34,175 nucleotides of DNA from Muribaculaceae bacterium. Lineage in GTDB: Bacteria > Bacteroidota > Bacteroidia > Bacteroidales > Muribaculaceae. The notes beneath the pieces were generated by a model that was not told where the DNA came from, ran no database searches, and saw nothing but the letters and a program-made list of their open reading frames with translations. Where the stretch lies: positions 1-34,175 of the forward strand of contig JAFLTN010000016.1 of NCBI GenBank assembly GCA_022510445.1. The letters run 5' to 3'. The translations under genes were made by a program, and so were the position numbers. Of the stretch, positions 15,734-23,526 are shown one piece after another; within the stretch, counting starts at the first letter, position 1; every line of letters begins with the position of its first letter.

Positions 15734-18199
15734 TTATTTAATCCTCCGGAAGAAAGATGGTCCGCCGTTTCCGAAAGCATGCATGCCCCAGAGCGTCAAT
15801 GATGCAAGACAAATGATTCCGATAAGACAAATCGACACGATGGCCAAAGCATTTGTAGTTTTCAGGGATTCAGGATCAAATACGAACTCAACGGTGTGTT
15901 TTCCTGCCGGGAGCTGGATGGCGCGCAAAACATAGTCTACACGTCCAATTGGCACTTTTTCACCATCTACCGTAGCAGTCCATCCCCATGGGAAATAAAC
16001 TTCACTGAAAACAGCCACATTATCTTTCGAAGTATGGCTTTGGTATCTAAGCCGGTTAGGAGCGTAGCTTGTCTCATAGATTGTATCTCCGGGTGCCGGT
16101 GGTGTAGGTCTTCCCAAAACACTCTCAAACATGACATCGGCTACAGCATAGCGGCCTGTATTCAAAGAATCGAGAGCGTTCATCTCTTCATCGGGTGTCT
16201 TGACATAATCTATGCCGCTGACCAACCATGCATTTCCTAACGCTTCGGGATTCAACTGATATTGATTGCCACTGAGGATGTATTTGGCATTCAGCATATT
16301 CAGCACATTAGGATTGCCCTTGGAGATCTGACGGGTTATAAGATCATTATAACGTGTTAGCTTGGCAGCATGATATCCTCCTATTGTCTTGTGAAAATAA
16401 GAAGACCGTGCCTGGTCGAATCCATCAACATCCAGAACCCTATAGTTGGTAGTATCTTTCAGAATCTCCTCATCGGCCGCGGTTTTGGCAAACACTTTGT
16501 TATTGGAAACCTCTGGCGTGAAATTTTCAGAATTGACATATCTCTTGTTTAAGGGATAAAGATCGATTACTGCCAGCAAAGTCAGACAACCGATAAAAAC
16601 CGGTGCCTTCTTTAGTATCCCTTTAAACCATAGCATTATTATAATAAAAGCAATGATAATGAATATGAGGGATCTGAAACTGTCGGCGGAGACAAGGGAA
16701 AGTCTGCTTTCCGATATTGCATTGATCAGTCGGGTATATTCGGGAGCGGTGAATATACCCATTTGGGTAAGCTGGTCAGTTTCATTCGCGCTGAAAGGAC
16801 TACCGAAAATGCCAGGGCTCACCCATCCCAAAAAACATATGAATGCGAAAATCCCGAAAATGGAATAGAAAGTCCAGCGGAATTTTTCAAAGAATCCTTC
16901 CGTATTTATCATTTTCCGCAAGCACAGTGTAGCAAGTATCGGTATAGTAAACTCAAGGATAACAAGAATACTTGAAACGGTCCTAAATCTGTTATACCCC
17001 GGGAAATAATCTATGAACAGGTCTGTGAGTGGATTGAAGTTATGACCCCACGAAAGTCCCAGGGCCAATATTGACACAGCGAAGAGAGCCCATTTCACAG
17101 CACCTTCAACCACAAATAAAGCCAGAATCGCAAGCACGAAAATGAAGGCACCCACATAAACGGGACCGTTTGTCATCGGCTGGTCTCCGAAATATTGAGG
17201 GAACTGATTCATGAACATTCTCTCCTGCTGAGTAAGCGGGAGTTCCTGTGCTTTCGCTGTCTGACCGGCACTTAAAATCACATTTTCTCCGGCTATCGGT
17301 TTCAAGGTTGCCCCTCCCTTTACGTTGGGAATGAGAAGCGACATCGACTCGTCGATACCATAGCTCCAGGTGGTTATATAATCTTTATCCAGACCGGATG
17401 AAGGCTCTTTCCCCGCTACTGTCAGATCAGTGGCCTTCCCTCTTATTGTTTCCTTGGAATATTCCCATGAATTGTAAAGATTTGCAGAATTGGCACCCAC
17501 TGCGAAAGCCCCGGCTATAAAACAGCAGCAGGTAGCCACGGCCCATCGGCGCAATCCGTTATCTCTTATAGCGTTCCAAAGCCATGCCAGAACAAGGAAG
17601 AAAATCACGAAACAAAAATAATATGTCATCTGGGGATGATTGCTCTGCAGCTGCAAGGCCCCGAAAAGCGATGCAAGAGCAGTTCCGGCAATATACTTAC
17701 CCCGGTAGCAGAGGGCAATCCCGCCGATAGTCGGGGGCACATAGGCGAGTGCCAGGAATTTCCATATATGACCGGCCCCTATAATAATTATGAAATAGGT
17801 GGAAAAGCCCCAGGCTATCGAAGCAAAAAGGGATGTATACCATCGGAATTTCAAACATAGGCACATTATAAAGAAGCCCAACATCATTATGAATAAGAGG
17901 TTGGACGGCGCAGGGAGCCATAGAGAATAAACTTTGGCAAATCCCGACAGTACTTTATTGGCAGGATAGGATGGTGAGATCTGAAAATTAGGCATACCGG
18001 AGAATAAGGAGTTAGTCCATCTTGTGGTCTCTCCGGTTTTTTCATAAAATTCCTGTCCTTCCCGGCCGTTTGCCATTCCCTGCAAAGTATCCGCCTGCTG
18101 GAGCACATTCCCCTGTTGTGCATCAGGGAAGAAAAAGAAGAAGGCTACTACTGCCAAAAGCAGAGCAGCCAGAATGGGATATATGTATTTGGTTTTCAT
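15734..18199 (-). CDS. YfhO family polytopic membrane protein
   Basis: 821 residues. It begins with a membrane segment (YIYPILAALLLAVVAFFFFF) and has about a dozen hydrophobic segments through residue ~560, then a large soluble domain (~570-785) and a last membrane helix (ALAIVSICLIGIICLASLTL). YfhO proteins belong to the GT-C-like glycosyltransferase-fold families; some act in glycosylation of lipoteichoic acid or surface polymers, while the Bacteroidetes members are mostly uncharacterised. The C-terminal VDGEKVPIGRVDYVLRAIQL, then PAGKHTVEFVFDP, is the usual beta-sandwich end in this family. It lies 6 bases downstream of the Lrp regulator and 7 bases ahead of the methyltransferase-like gene, so the four genes down to xerD form one operon. 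Confidence 0.88.
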   Translation of the reverse strand: MKTKYIYPILAALLLAVVAFFFFFPDAQQGNVLQQADTLQGMANGREGQEFYEKTGETTRWTNSLFSGMPNFQISPSYPANKVLSGFAKVYSLWLPAPSNLLFIMMLGFFIMCLCLKFRWYTSLFASIAWGFSTYFIIIIGAGHIWKFLALAYVPPTIGGIALCYRGKYIAGTALASLFGALQLQSNHPQMTYYFCFVIFFLVLAWLWNAIRDNGLRRWAVATCCCFIAGAFAVGANSANLYNSWEYSKETIRGKATDLTVAGKEPSSGLDKDYITTWSYGIDESMSLLIPNVKGGATLKPIAGENVILSAGQTAKAQELPLTQQERMFMNQFPQYFGDQPMTNGPVYVGAFIFVLAILALFVVEGAVKWALFAVSILALGLSWGHNFNPLTDLFIDYFPGYNRFRTVSSILVILEFTIPILATLCLRKMINTEGFFEKFRWTFYSIFGIFAFICFLGWVSPGIFGSPFSANETDQLTQMGIFTAPEYTRLINAISESRLSLVSADSFRSLIFIIIAFIIIMLWFKGILKKAPVFIGCLTLLAVIDLYPLNKRYVNSENFTPEVSNNKVFAKTAADEEILKDTTNYRVLDVDGFDQARSSYFHKTIGGYHAAKLTRYNDLITRQISKGNPNVLNMLNAKYILSGNQYQLNPEALGNAWLVSGIDYVKTPDEEMNALDSLNTGRYAVADVMFESVLGRPTPPAPGDTIYETSYAPNRLRYQSHTSKDNVAVFSEVYFPWGWTATVDGEKVPIGRVDYVLRAIQLPAGKHTVEFVFDPESLKTTNALAIVSICLIGIICLASLTLWGMHAFGNGGPSFFRRIK

Positions 18200-18205
18200 A
18201 ATTCT

Positions 18206-18670
18206 TTAATCATCCACCGGTATATAAATCTGCCGGTTCATGCTTTGCTCAAGCGATATGAGTGTTTCAGTCTCTGTCACTCCGGGGATATGTTGAATCT
18301 GATCATTAAGCAGTTGCATGAGATGTTGGTTATCCTGAGCATAAACCTTGATGAGCATGGAATAAGGACCCGTTGTGTAATGACATTCCACCACCTCCGG
18401 AATTTTTTCAAGCTGTTGCACAACTTCACGATACATCGAACCTTTCTCGAGGCTTACTCCTATATAGGTGCAAGTGTTATAACCCAATGCTTTAGGATTT
18501 ACGTTATAACCCGACCCAATGATGACCTTCATTTCGATGAGCCGCTGGATTCTCTGATGGATGGCCGCTCTTGAAACCCCGCATTCCAAGGCGACGTCCT
18601 TGGAGGCGATACGGGCGTTTTTCATTATTATATTAAGTATTTTTTTGTCAAGATTGTCTACGCGTTCCAT
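18206..18670 (-). CDS. Lrp/AsnC family transcriptional regulator
   Basis: 154 residues, standard for the family. An N-terminal helix-turn-helix (LDKKILNIIMKNARIASKDV, then CGVSRAAIHQRIQRLIEMKV) is joined to a C-terminal RAM ligand-binding domain (GYNTCTYIGVSLEKGSMYRE, with VVECHYTTGPYSMLIKVYA). Such regulators usually sense amino acids and form octamers. It is the first gene of a minus-strand operon with the YfhO protein, the methyltransferase-like protein and xerD. The 148 bases upstream contain near-repeats of a CCGGTT-type sequence that could be operator half-sites, but the pattern is weak. The ligand cannot be predicted. Confidence 0.93.
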   Translation of the reverse strand: MERVDNLDKKILNIIMKNARIASKDVALECGVSRAAIHQRIQRLIEMKVIIGSGYNVNPKALGYNTCTYIGVSLEKGSMYREVVQQLEKIPEVVECHYTTGPYSMLIKVYAQDNQHLMQLLNDQIQHIPGVTETETLISLEQSMNRQIYIPVDD

Positions 18671-18818
18671 GGTGGAGATATTGTCTAAGTTTTCTTTTCA
18701 ATGCGTGACACCGGGTTATAGGTTACATTATGCCGGTTCACCATGGCAAAATTATCATATATTTCCCGAATCTACAAAGTTTTCAACAAGCTTTTAAGCA
18801 TATGCTTCACAAATTTTG

Positions 18819-20054
18819 TTAAAAACCTCCTTTAGCCCGACGCCGTGCATAGGCGGAGGCTATCCATGCCGTGACAAGTCCGATTATAAAAACGGGGACA
18901 AAAGTTACGATCAGATCGCGCCATTCCAGTGTAACAGGATATGACTGTATTACCAAAGTACCCGGATCTCCGGCAAGCCTTATGATTCCGAATTTCTCCT
19001 GAATCAGACATAATATAACACCTAAAGCCATTCCTACAAAAGCTCCTATGAACGTTACCATCATGCTCTCCCACCAAAAGACCCTGCCAATTCTGCGCGA
19101 ACTGAGACCAAGATCTGAGAGAGTTTTAAGTGACCGCTCTTTTTCTACTATGAGCATGCATAAAGTGCTGATGATATTAAACGATGCAATCAGCAATATA
19201 AACGCCAGAAAAAGGAATGTTATCCATTTCTCCACAGACACCATCCTGAAATTTACTTCCTGCTGCTGAAGACGATCCTTTATAATAAAGCCCCGTCCTA
19301 AATGTCGGGAAATTTCTTTTGATAAGCCTGATGGATCTACTCCTGGTTCACCTTTGACCTCTATAGATGTGGCCTGGGTTTCATATTGAAATAGTTCCCG
19401 CGCTTCCTTTATATCACATATCACCGTGTTTTCATCATATTCGCTTTGCATTGATCTGAAAACCGATACAACTGTCAGTGAGTCTGAAAGGAAGGATGAC
19501 GATGGATTGGCCGTATTAATCCTACCAATGCGCCGGGGTGTAAAGACAAGAATTCGGTTCCCTGTATTAAAGATTCCCAGGCGTTGAGCCACACCGACTG
19601 AAATTGAAGCATCCCAAGGCTTGAAACCGGAGAAAGGCTCACCCTGAAGAATCAGGGAGTCGATTGATGTGATGACCGAGAATTTATCCGGTACTACACC
19701 CATAAGTGTAATAGGCATCTCCTTTGAATCAGCAATCACCAAAGCATTGTCTGAAACCATCGGCATCGAAATTTCAACACCATGCAATTTCTGAACTTCT
19801 TGGGCGAGTGAATCTCCGTTTTCTATTGTCTTTCCCGAAGCCGGGGTTATTGATACATCAGAAGTGAGGGAATCAAACCTAAGGTTAAGATTAGTCAAAA
19901 ATCCATTGAAAACAGATAAAACAATAATGATGGCGGCAGTTGCCACAGCAACTCCCACCACCGATATTATTGATATGACGCTTACAGCCCCGTGAGATTT
20001 AGGGGCTTTCAGATAACGCCAGGCCAGTGTTAATGCCAGAGGCCCGCTTCTCAT
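18819..20054 (-). CDS. FtsX/LolC-LolE type ABC transporter permease
   Basis: 411 residues. The order is that of LolC/E-type permeases: N-terminal LALTLAWRYLKAPKSHGAVS with membrane helix 1 (~25-50), a large periplasmic domain (~50-265), then three membrane helices (near 280, 330 and 375) ending in ARRRAKGGF. This family extracts lipoproteins from the inner membrane with a LolD-like ATPase, which is not in this window. It overlaps rbfA by 4 bases (start within the rbfA stop). LolC/E and MacB-like permeases are hard to tell apart; four membrane segments and the N-terminal motif favour the LolC/E group. Confidence 0.88.
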   Translation of the reverse strand: MRSGPLALTLAWRYLKAPKSHGAVSVISIISVVGVAVATAAIIIVLSVFNGFLTNLNLRFDSLTSDVSITPASGKTIENGDSLAQEVQKLHGVEISMPMVSDNALVIADSKEMPITLMGVVPDKFSVITSIDSLILQGEPFSGFKPWDASISVGVAQRLGIFNTGNRILVFTPRRIGRINTANPSSSFLSDSLTVVSVFRSMQSEYDENTVICDIKEARELFQYETQATSIEVKGEPGVDPSGLSKEISRHLGRGFIIKDRLQQQEVNFRMVSVEKWITFLFLAFILLIASFNIISTLCMLIVEKERSLKTLSDLGLSSRRIGRVFWWESMMVTFIGAFVGMALGVILCLIQEKFGIIRLAGDPGTLVIQSYPVTLEWRDLIVTFVPVFIIGLVTAWIASAYARRRAKGGF

Positions 20055-20422
20055 TTCTCTATCTTCTTCTCTTCAGCGCCCTCCTTATGGGGACCAAGAA
20101 GTCTGTCGATGTTATCTATGTAATCCAGAGAGTCATCAAGATAGAAATGCAGTTCGGGACACTTGCGCAACACCTCCTTAACAGCCTGGGCCAGTTCGTA
20201 TCTCACTGTCTTAGCCTGTGAATTGATATTGGCGAGTATCTCGGCACTTCTGTCTGACGGGAATATACTCAGATACGCCTTCGCTATACTTAAATCGGGA
20301 GAAACCCTCACTGCACTCACCGAAACAAGCACTCCTCCAAGTGAGGAGGTCTGGCGACGGAAAATTTCGCTTAGTTCTTTCTGAATTAATCTGGCAATTT
20401 TTGCCTGTCTTTTGCTTTCCAT
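20051..20422 (-). CDS. rbfA: 30S ribosome-binding factor RbfA
   Basis: 123 residues, normal length. A single KH-like domain: ESKRQAKIARLIQKELSEIF at the start, VLVSVSAVRVSPDLSIAKAY in the middle (the conserved VRVSPDLxxAxxY motif), and ELAQAVKEVLRKCPELHFYL with DDSLDYIDNIDRLL near the end. It binds the 30S subunit and helps 16S rRNA 5' end maturation, especially in the cold. It is upstream of, and translationally coupled to, the LolC/E-type permease gene, an arrangement I recall from other Bacteroidales. Confidence 0.95.
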   Translation of the reverse strand: MESKRQAKIARLIQKELSEIFRRQTSSLGGVLVSVSAVRVSPDLSIAKAYLSIFPSDRSAEILANINSQAKTVRYELAQAVKEVLRKCPELHFYLDDSLDYIDNIDRLLGPHKEGAEEKKIEK

Positions 20423-20493
20423 AATTATGCTTTTAAATATTCTTTAAAGCTATAACACATATATGAGCATTATCGTTTATGGGCTCTTGGTTA

Positions 20494-21129
20494 TTATTCC
20501 ATCTTTCTTATCAGTGTGATTCCATCGCGTATGGGAATCATAGCAACCTCTATGCCCGGATAAGAAGCGACCAAATCATTAAAATCTATAATACCTGAGG
20601 TCTGGCCGGAATGTTTGCACGTTTCGGTGACATGGCCGTCCCAAAGCGTATTGTCTGCGATTATGAAACCACCAGTTTTGACTAAATTTATAGCTTTCTG
20701 GAAATAGTCGGAATATTGCCGTTTGTCTGCGTCTATAAGAACAAGGTCAAATTCATTTTCCGACCATTGATCCATAACCTCCAGTGCATCACCGATATGC
20801 AGTGTTATTTTTCCCCCATGAGAAGATGAGGAGAAGTTTTCAATTATAATTTCCTCAAGTTCGTCATCTGCCTCAACGGTATCTATTCGGGCATCCTCCT
20901 CCAGACCTTCGGCCATACAAAGAGCGGAATAACCGGTAAAAGTACCCAATTCTAAAACCCTCTTAGGTTTTATCATGGCCACAAGCATCTTTAACAGCCT
21001 GCCTTGAATATGACCGGAACACATTCTGCCATTGATATGACCGAGATTGGTGAGCCGGTCTATTCGCTTTAGATTTTCCGGTTCACTGCTGATATGGGCC
21101 TCTATATAATCTTCCAAATCAGTTATCAT
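20494..21129 (-). CDS. Class I SAM-dependent O-methyltransferase (COMT family)
   Basis: 211 residues. Motif I is VLELGTFTGYSALCMAEGL, motif II-like RIDTVEADDELEEI, and the metal/substrate region FDLVLIDADKRQYSDYFQKA and GFIIADNTLWDG matches the metal-dependent catechol/caffeoyl-CoA O-methyltransferase family. The real substrate is unknown. It lies 5 bases downstream of aroQ on the same strand and 71 bases before rbfA, so it shares the aroQ transcript. No signal peptide is seen. Confidence 0.92.
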   Translation of the reverse strand: MITDLEDYIEAHISSEPENLKRIDRLTNLGHINGRMCSGHIQGRLLKMLVAMIKPKRVLELGTFTGYSALCMAEGLEEDARIDTVEADDELEEIIIENFSSSSHGGKITLHIGDALEVMDQWSENEFDLVLIDADKRQYSDYFQKAINLVKTGGFIIADNTLWDGHVTETCKHSGQTSGIIDFNDLVASYPGIEVAMIPIRDGITLIRKME

Positions 21130-21134
21130 CAGAG

Positions 21135-21563
21135 TTATCGGCGCTCTAAAAGATATCTTACCGCTGAAGTATAACCCTCAAGCCCTAAACCGGCAAGGAT
21201 ACCCTTACATTCCCGGGCAGTTACGGATTTACTTCGGAACTCTTCACGGGCATGAATATTTGAAATGTGCACTTCAATCACGGGAACCGGTATTGATGAA
21301 ATTGCATCTGCAATGGCATATGAGTAATGGGCATATGCCCCGGGATTTAATACAATCCCTTTGCAGTCAACATCGCCATAGCCTAACGAATGAAGGCAAT
21401 CGATTATTTCTCCTTCACAGTTCGATTGGAAATATTCTATTTTTTCATCAGGGAACCTTTCCCTCAGATCTTTCAGAAAATCTTCAAAAGAGATATTTCC
21501 ATATATTTCGGGTTGACGCTTTCCCTGAAGATTCAGGTTTGGGCCGTTGATAATGGCAATCAT
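21135..21563 (-). CDS. aroQ: Type II 3-dehydroquinate dehydratase
   Basis: 142 residues, the dodecameric type II enzyme of the shikimate pathway, which converts 3-dehydroquinate to 3-dehydroshikimate. Motifs: INGPNLNLQGKRQPEIYG with the catalytic Tyr in the lid, FQSNCEGEIIDCLH, GIVLNPGAYAHYSYAIADAI, and VEVHISNIHAREEFRSKS with the catalytic His. It is the first gene of the aroQ-methyltransferase unit. A terminator for the upstream tRNA-Asp ends 18 bases before its ATG, so its promoter must overlap or lie within that terminator region, or some transcription reads through. Confidence 0.97.
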   Translation of the reverse strand: MIAIINGPNLNLQGKRQPEIYGNISFEDFLKDLRERFPDEKIEYFQSNCEGEIIDCLHSLGYGDVDCKGIVLNPGAYAHYSYAIADAISSIPVPVIEVHISNIHAREEFRSKSVTARECKGILAGLGLEGYTSAVRYLLERR

Positions 21564-21580
21564 AACATAAAAGATAAATG

Positions 21581-21622
21581 AAAAAAGAGCAGCAGGAAAC
21601 CTAAGTTTACACTGCTACTCTT
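21581..21622 (-). terminator. Intrinsic terminator after tRNA-Asp
   Basis: On the minus strand AAGAGTAGCAG (21612-21622) pairs with CTGCTGCTCTT (21585-21595) with one G-U pair, followed at once by a run of T (21581-21586). It is a classical intrinsic terminator 14 bases after the tRNA-Asp 3' end. Confidence 0.85.
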
Positions 21623-21635
21623 CCTCTCTCCTCGG

Positions 21636-21709
21636 CGGTGCGGACGGGACTCGAACCCGCGACCCTCGGCGTGACAGGCCGATATTCTAACCAACTGAAC
21701 TACCGCACC
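21636..21709 (-). tRNA. tRNA-Asp (anticodon GTC)
   Basis: The 74-base cloverleaf folds fully: acceptor GGTGCGG/CCGCACC, D-arm GTTC/GAAT, anticodon stem TCGGC/GCCGA around CTGTCAC (anticodon GTC), T-arm GCGGG/CCCGT with TTCGAGT loop, discriminator G. CCA is not encoded. It is a stand-alone unit with its own promoter (21757-21788) and terminator (21581-21622). Confidence 0.97.
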
Positions 21710-21756
21710 AGTTTTGCTTTCCGGGATTTAATTAATTTTGTTCCCGTTTGCGAGTG

Positions 21757-21788
21757 CAAAGTTATATTGATTTCATTTAATCCACAAA
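21757..21788 (-). promoter_or_regulatory. Bacteroidetes-type promoter for tRNA-Asp
   Basis: On the minus strand TTTG (21785-21788), a 20-base spacer and TAACTTTG (21757-21764): an exact match to both consensus boxes. The predicted start near 21751 leaves a 5' leader of about 42 bases before the tRNA, to be removed by RNase P. Confidence 0.8.
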
Positions 21789-21874
21789 TTTTCTTTGAAA
21801 AAAAATCAAAAATTTTTTATTCTTTTTTTTACATTATTGCAAGTCAACATTTTAAAAAGAAATACGAGGTAAAA

Positions 21875-21976
21875 TTAATAGCCGGTGGTGGTGGAAGTAT
21901 AACCTTTCCCGTGACAAAAACGACATCTGCCGGTGCCTCGACAATCGGAGCAATCCTTGATGGTTGTCCCATACAT
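21875..21976 (-). CDS. Small CxxCxGxG zinc-finger protein (33 residues)
   Basis: An ATG at 21976, 14 bases after the stop of the TlpA-like gene, opens a 33-residue frame whose core is CSDCRGTGRCRFCHGKGY. That is two consecutive CxxCxGxG motifs, the zinc-binding repeat of the DnaJ cysteine-rich domain and of small zinc-finger proteins. Four cysteines in this spacing could bind one zinc. The tail is Thr-rich (TSTTTGY). It is either a free-standing mini-protein translated from the TlpA-like transcript or the surviving end of a larger zinc-finger protein. No homologue could be checked. It is too regular to be chance, but expression is unknown. Confidence 0.6.
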   Translation of the reverse strand: MYGTTIKDCSDCRGTGRCRFCHGKGYTSTTTGY

Positions 21977-21990
21977 ATTGGAAGGTTCTC

Positions 21991-23025
21991 TTAGGATTTG
22001 CTCATAGCATTCGCTACGGATTCTTTGAGTTCGTCACCCTGAAGACCGCGTGAGAGGATAGTTCCGTCAGGACCAATCAGAATAATGCATGGGATCCCCA
22101 GAATTCCATACATGTCAGTAGGGATGGTTCCGGCATCTATAATTACCGGCCAGTCAATCCCCAGATCTTCCATAGCCTTCTTTGTGTTGTCAGGTTCATC
22201 CCAGACAGCCACACCGACTACATCCAGACCTTTGGGTCCCCATTCTTTTTGAATCTCTTTGATAACCGGAATTTCCCTTCTGCATGGTCCACACCAGCTT
22301 GCCCAGAAATCAACCAGAGTGTAATGATCAGATTGCATGAGGTCGCTTAGTTTGGTTGTGCGGCCTTCATAGGTTACCTCGAAATCTTTATAAGGTTTCC
22401 CAATCTCGGTTTCCTCTGCAAGTTTCTTTTGATCGAGTATTTTGGTTATTTTGGAATAGTTCTTAAGTGAAGGATGCTCCTCAAGAGCTTTCTCAAGCTC
22501 TTCAACATTCATATCGTAAGCATTGTTGATCATGAAATTTGCACCCACAGGATTATCCATATTAGCAAACATCAGACTGTCTCCATAGGCCTTAAGCTGA
22601 TCATATTTGGCCATGGTTTCTTCCAGTTTGGTGGAATCATTCTGATTTTCCTGAAGGAAAGCTGCCGTCGCGTTATATTTTTGATACCATCCGTTGATCA
22701 CATCATTGAGAGGAGTTCCTGCCACATATTCAGAAGTCAATGTGATCTCTCCGGGTTCAAGCACAATCTGGCCTTCCGATCTTCCTCCCACTCTTACCTG
22801 GACAAGATCAGGAGTGACAACCTCGCCGACAATCTGAAACTTTCCATTGCGTATGGTGTCTCTCGCTATAGTGTCACCGCTTGACATAGATATAATAAGA
22901 ACAGAAGCTCCGTTTTCACTTTCATCAAAATTTCCATTGAGAGTGTATTGATCACTTTTCTTAGAACAAGATATCGCACCAAAGATACATGCGGTAGTCA
23001 AAATAAAAATGGGTAAACTTTTCAT
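21991..23025 (-). CDS. TlpA/ResA-like thioredoxin-fold lipoprotein with DUF4369-like N-terminus
   Basis: 344 residues. The signal peptide SLPIFILTTACIFGAISC ends in a lipobox with Cys20, so it is a lipoprotein. Residues ~25-120 resemble DUF4369 (YTLNGNFDESENGASVLIIS), followed by a helical linker. The redoxin domain occupies ~205-344 with WCGPC at 244-248 and a cis-Pro loop at GILGIPCIILIG. These periplasm-facing oxidoreductases reduce or form disulfides, and many occur per Bacteroidales genome; the client is unknown. Its promoter is probably at 23060-23093. The CxxCxGxG mini-gene follows 14 bases after its stop. Confidence 0.93.
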   Translation of the reverse strand: MKSLPIFILTTACIFGAISCSKKSDQYTLNGNFDESENGASVLIISMSSGDTIARDTIRNGKFQIVGEVVTPDLVQVRVGGRSEGQIVLEPGEITLTSEYVAGTPLNDVINGWYQKYNATAAFLQENQNDSTKLEETMAKYDQLKAYGDSLMFANMDNPVGANFMINNAYDMNVEELEKALEEHPSLKNYSKITKILDQKKLAEETEIGKPYKDFEVTYEGRTTKLSDLMQSDHYTLVDFWASWCGPCRREIPVIKEIQKEWGPKGLDVVGVAVWDEPDNTKKAMEDLGIDWPVIIDAGTIPTDMYGILGIPCIILIGPDGTILSRGLQGDELKESVANAMSKS

Positions 23026-23059
23026 ATCTTAAGATTTATAAAGGGGCAATATAGAGTGA

Positions 23060-23093
23060 CAAATTTAATAAAAAAACGGTATGCTTTCACAAA
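23060..23093 (-). promoter_or_regulatory. Likely promoter for the TlpA-like gene
   Basis: On the minus strand TTTG (23090-23093), a 22-base spacer and TAAATTTG (23060-23067). The -7 box is exact; the spacer is slightly long. It would give a leader of about 30 bases before the ATG at 23025. Confidence 0.5.
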
Positions 23094-23156
23094 CACACCG
23101 CCAAAACAAAATTATGAAAAACATTCAACGCTTAAATGCTATCTAAAGCATTTTTG

Positions 23157-23230
23157 AGCCTCTTGTCGGATTCGAACCAACGACCCCGAGATTACAAATC
23201 ACGTGCTCTGGCCAACTGAGCTAAAGAGGC
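23157..23230 (-). tRNA. tRNA-Thr (anticodon TGT)
   Basis: The 74-base cloverleaf has acceptor GCCTCTT/AAGAGGC, D-arm GCTC/GAGC, loop TTTGTAA (anticodon TGT), T-arm GTTGG/CCGAC with TTCGAAT, and discriminator T. The anticodon stem CGTGA/TCTCG has a T-T mismatch in its third pair (29-41), while all other stems pair well. CCA is not encoded. The 5' end is only 4 bases after the probable SRP RNA, so both come from the promoter at 23334-23365. Confidence 0.93.
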
Positions 23231-23234
23231 GTTT

Positions 23235-23329
23235 GGGAGAGCGATCTACATCGCACAGCTCAACCTAATACCCTTGCTTCGGTCAAGATCTGGGGGATTC
23301 TCAGGGAGCAAGTCGTGCAGGACTCACCC
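23235..23329 (-). ncRNA. ffs: Probable 4.5S signal recognition particle RNA
   Basis: This 95-base stretch folds into one long rod. GGGTGAG at the 5' end pairs with CTCTCCC at the 3' end (one U-U), then come GCAC/GTGC, GCTC/GAGC, CCT/AGG, AAT/ATT and CCC/GGG towards an apex reading TTGACCGAAGCAAGG. A GATGTAG segment on the 3' arm matches the position of the same motif in bacterial 4.5S RNA. Length, rod shape and a perfect promoter exactly 4 bases upstream support an abundant stable RNA, best read as SRP RNA. The apex differs from the enterobacterial GGTCCGGAAGG form, so the family call is not certain. The 3' end lies 4 bases before tRNA-Thr. Confidence 0.65.
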
Positions 23330-23333
23330 ATTG

Positions 23334-23365
23334 CAAAATTACATTATCTTTCTCTTTCCTCCAAA
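23334..23365 (-). promoter_or_regulatory. Bacteroidetes-type promoter for SRP RNA and tRNA-Thr
   Basis: On the minus strand TTTG (23362-23365), a 20-base spacer and TAATTTTG (23334-23341). Both boxes match the consensus exactly. The expected start coincides with the GGG that begins the rod-shaped RNA at 23329, which supports a stable RNA gene there. Confidence 0.8.
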
Positions 23366-23409
23366 TTTTATCGGTTCTTACTCGATTTTTTAATGTCTAA
23401 AAATTAAAT

Positions 23410-23453
23410 TTATGGCTGACAGTTTCTGATAATCAGAAAATTGTCAGCCATAA
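23410..23453 (-). terminator. Long hairpin terminator after the glycosidase gene
   Basis: TTATGGCTGACA (23410-23421) and TGTCAGCCATAA (23442-23453) are a perfect 12-bp pair, and the arms continue inward as TTTCTGA/TCAGAAA after a short mismatch, making a stem of about 20 bp. It lies 74 bases after the glycosidase stop and is followed (minus sense) by an A/T-rich run with TTTTT. Confidence 0.65.
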
Positions 23454-23526
23454 AAAATACTATTTAATTTGTGTTAAAACTTGTTAAACCAATACACGGA
23501 TTTTTAATTTATTGCTGTTATTTTTG

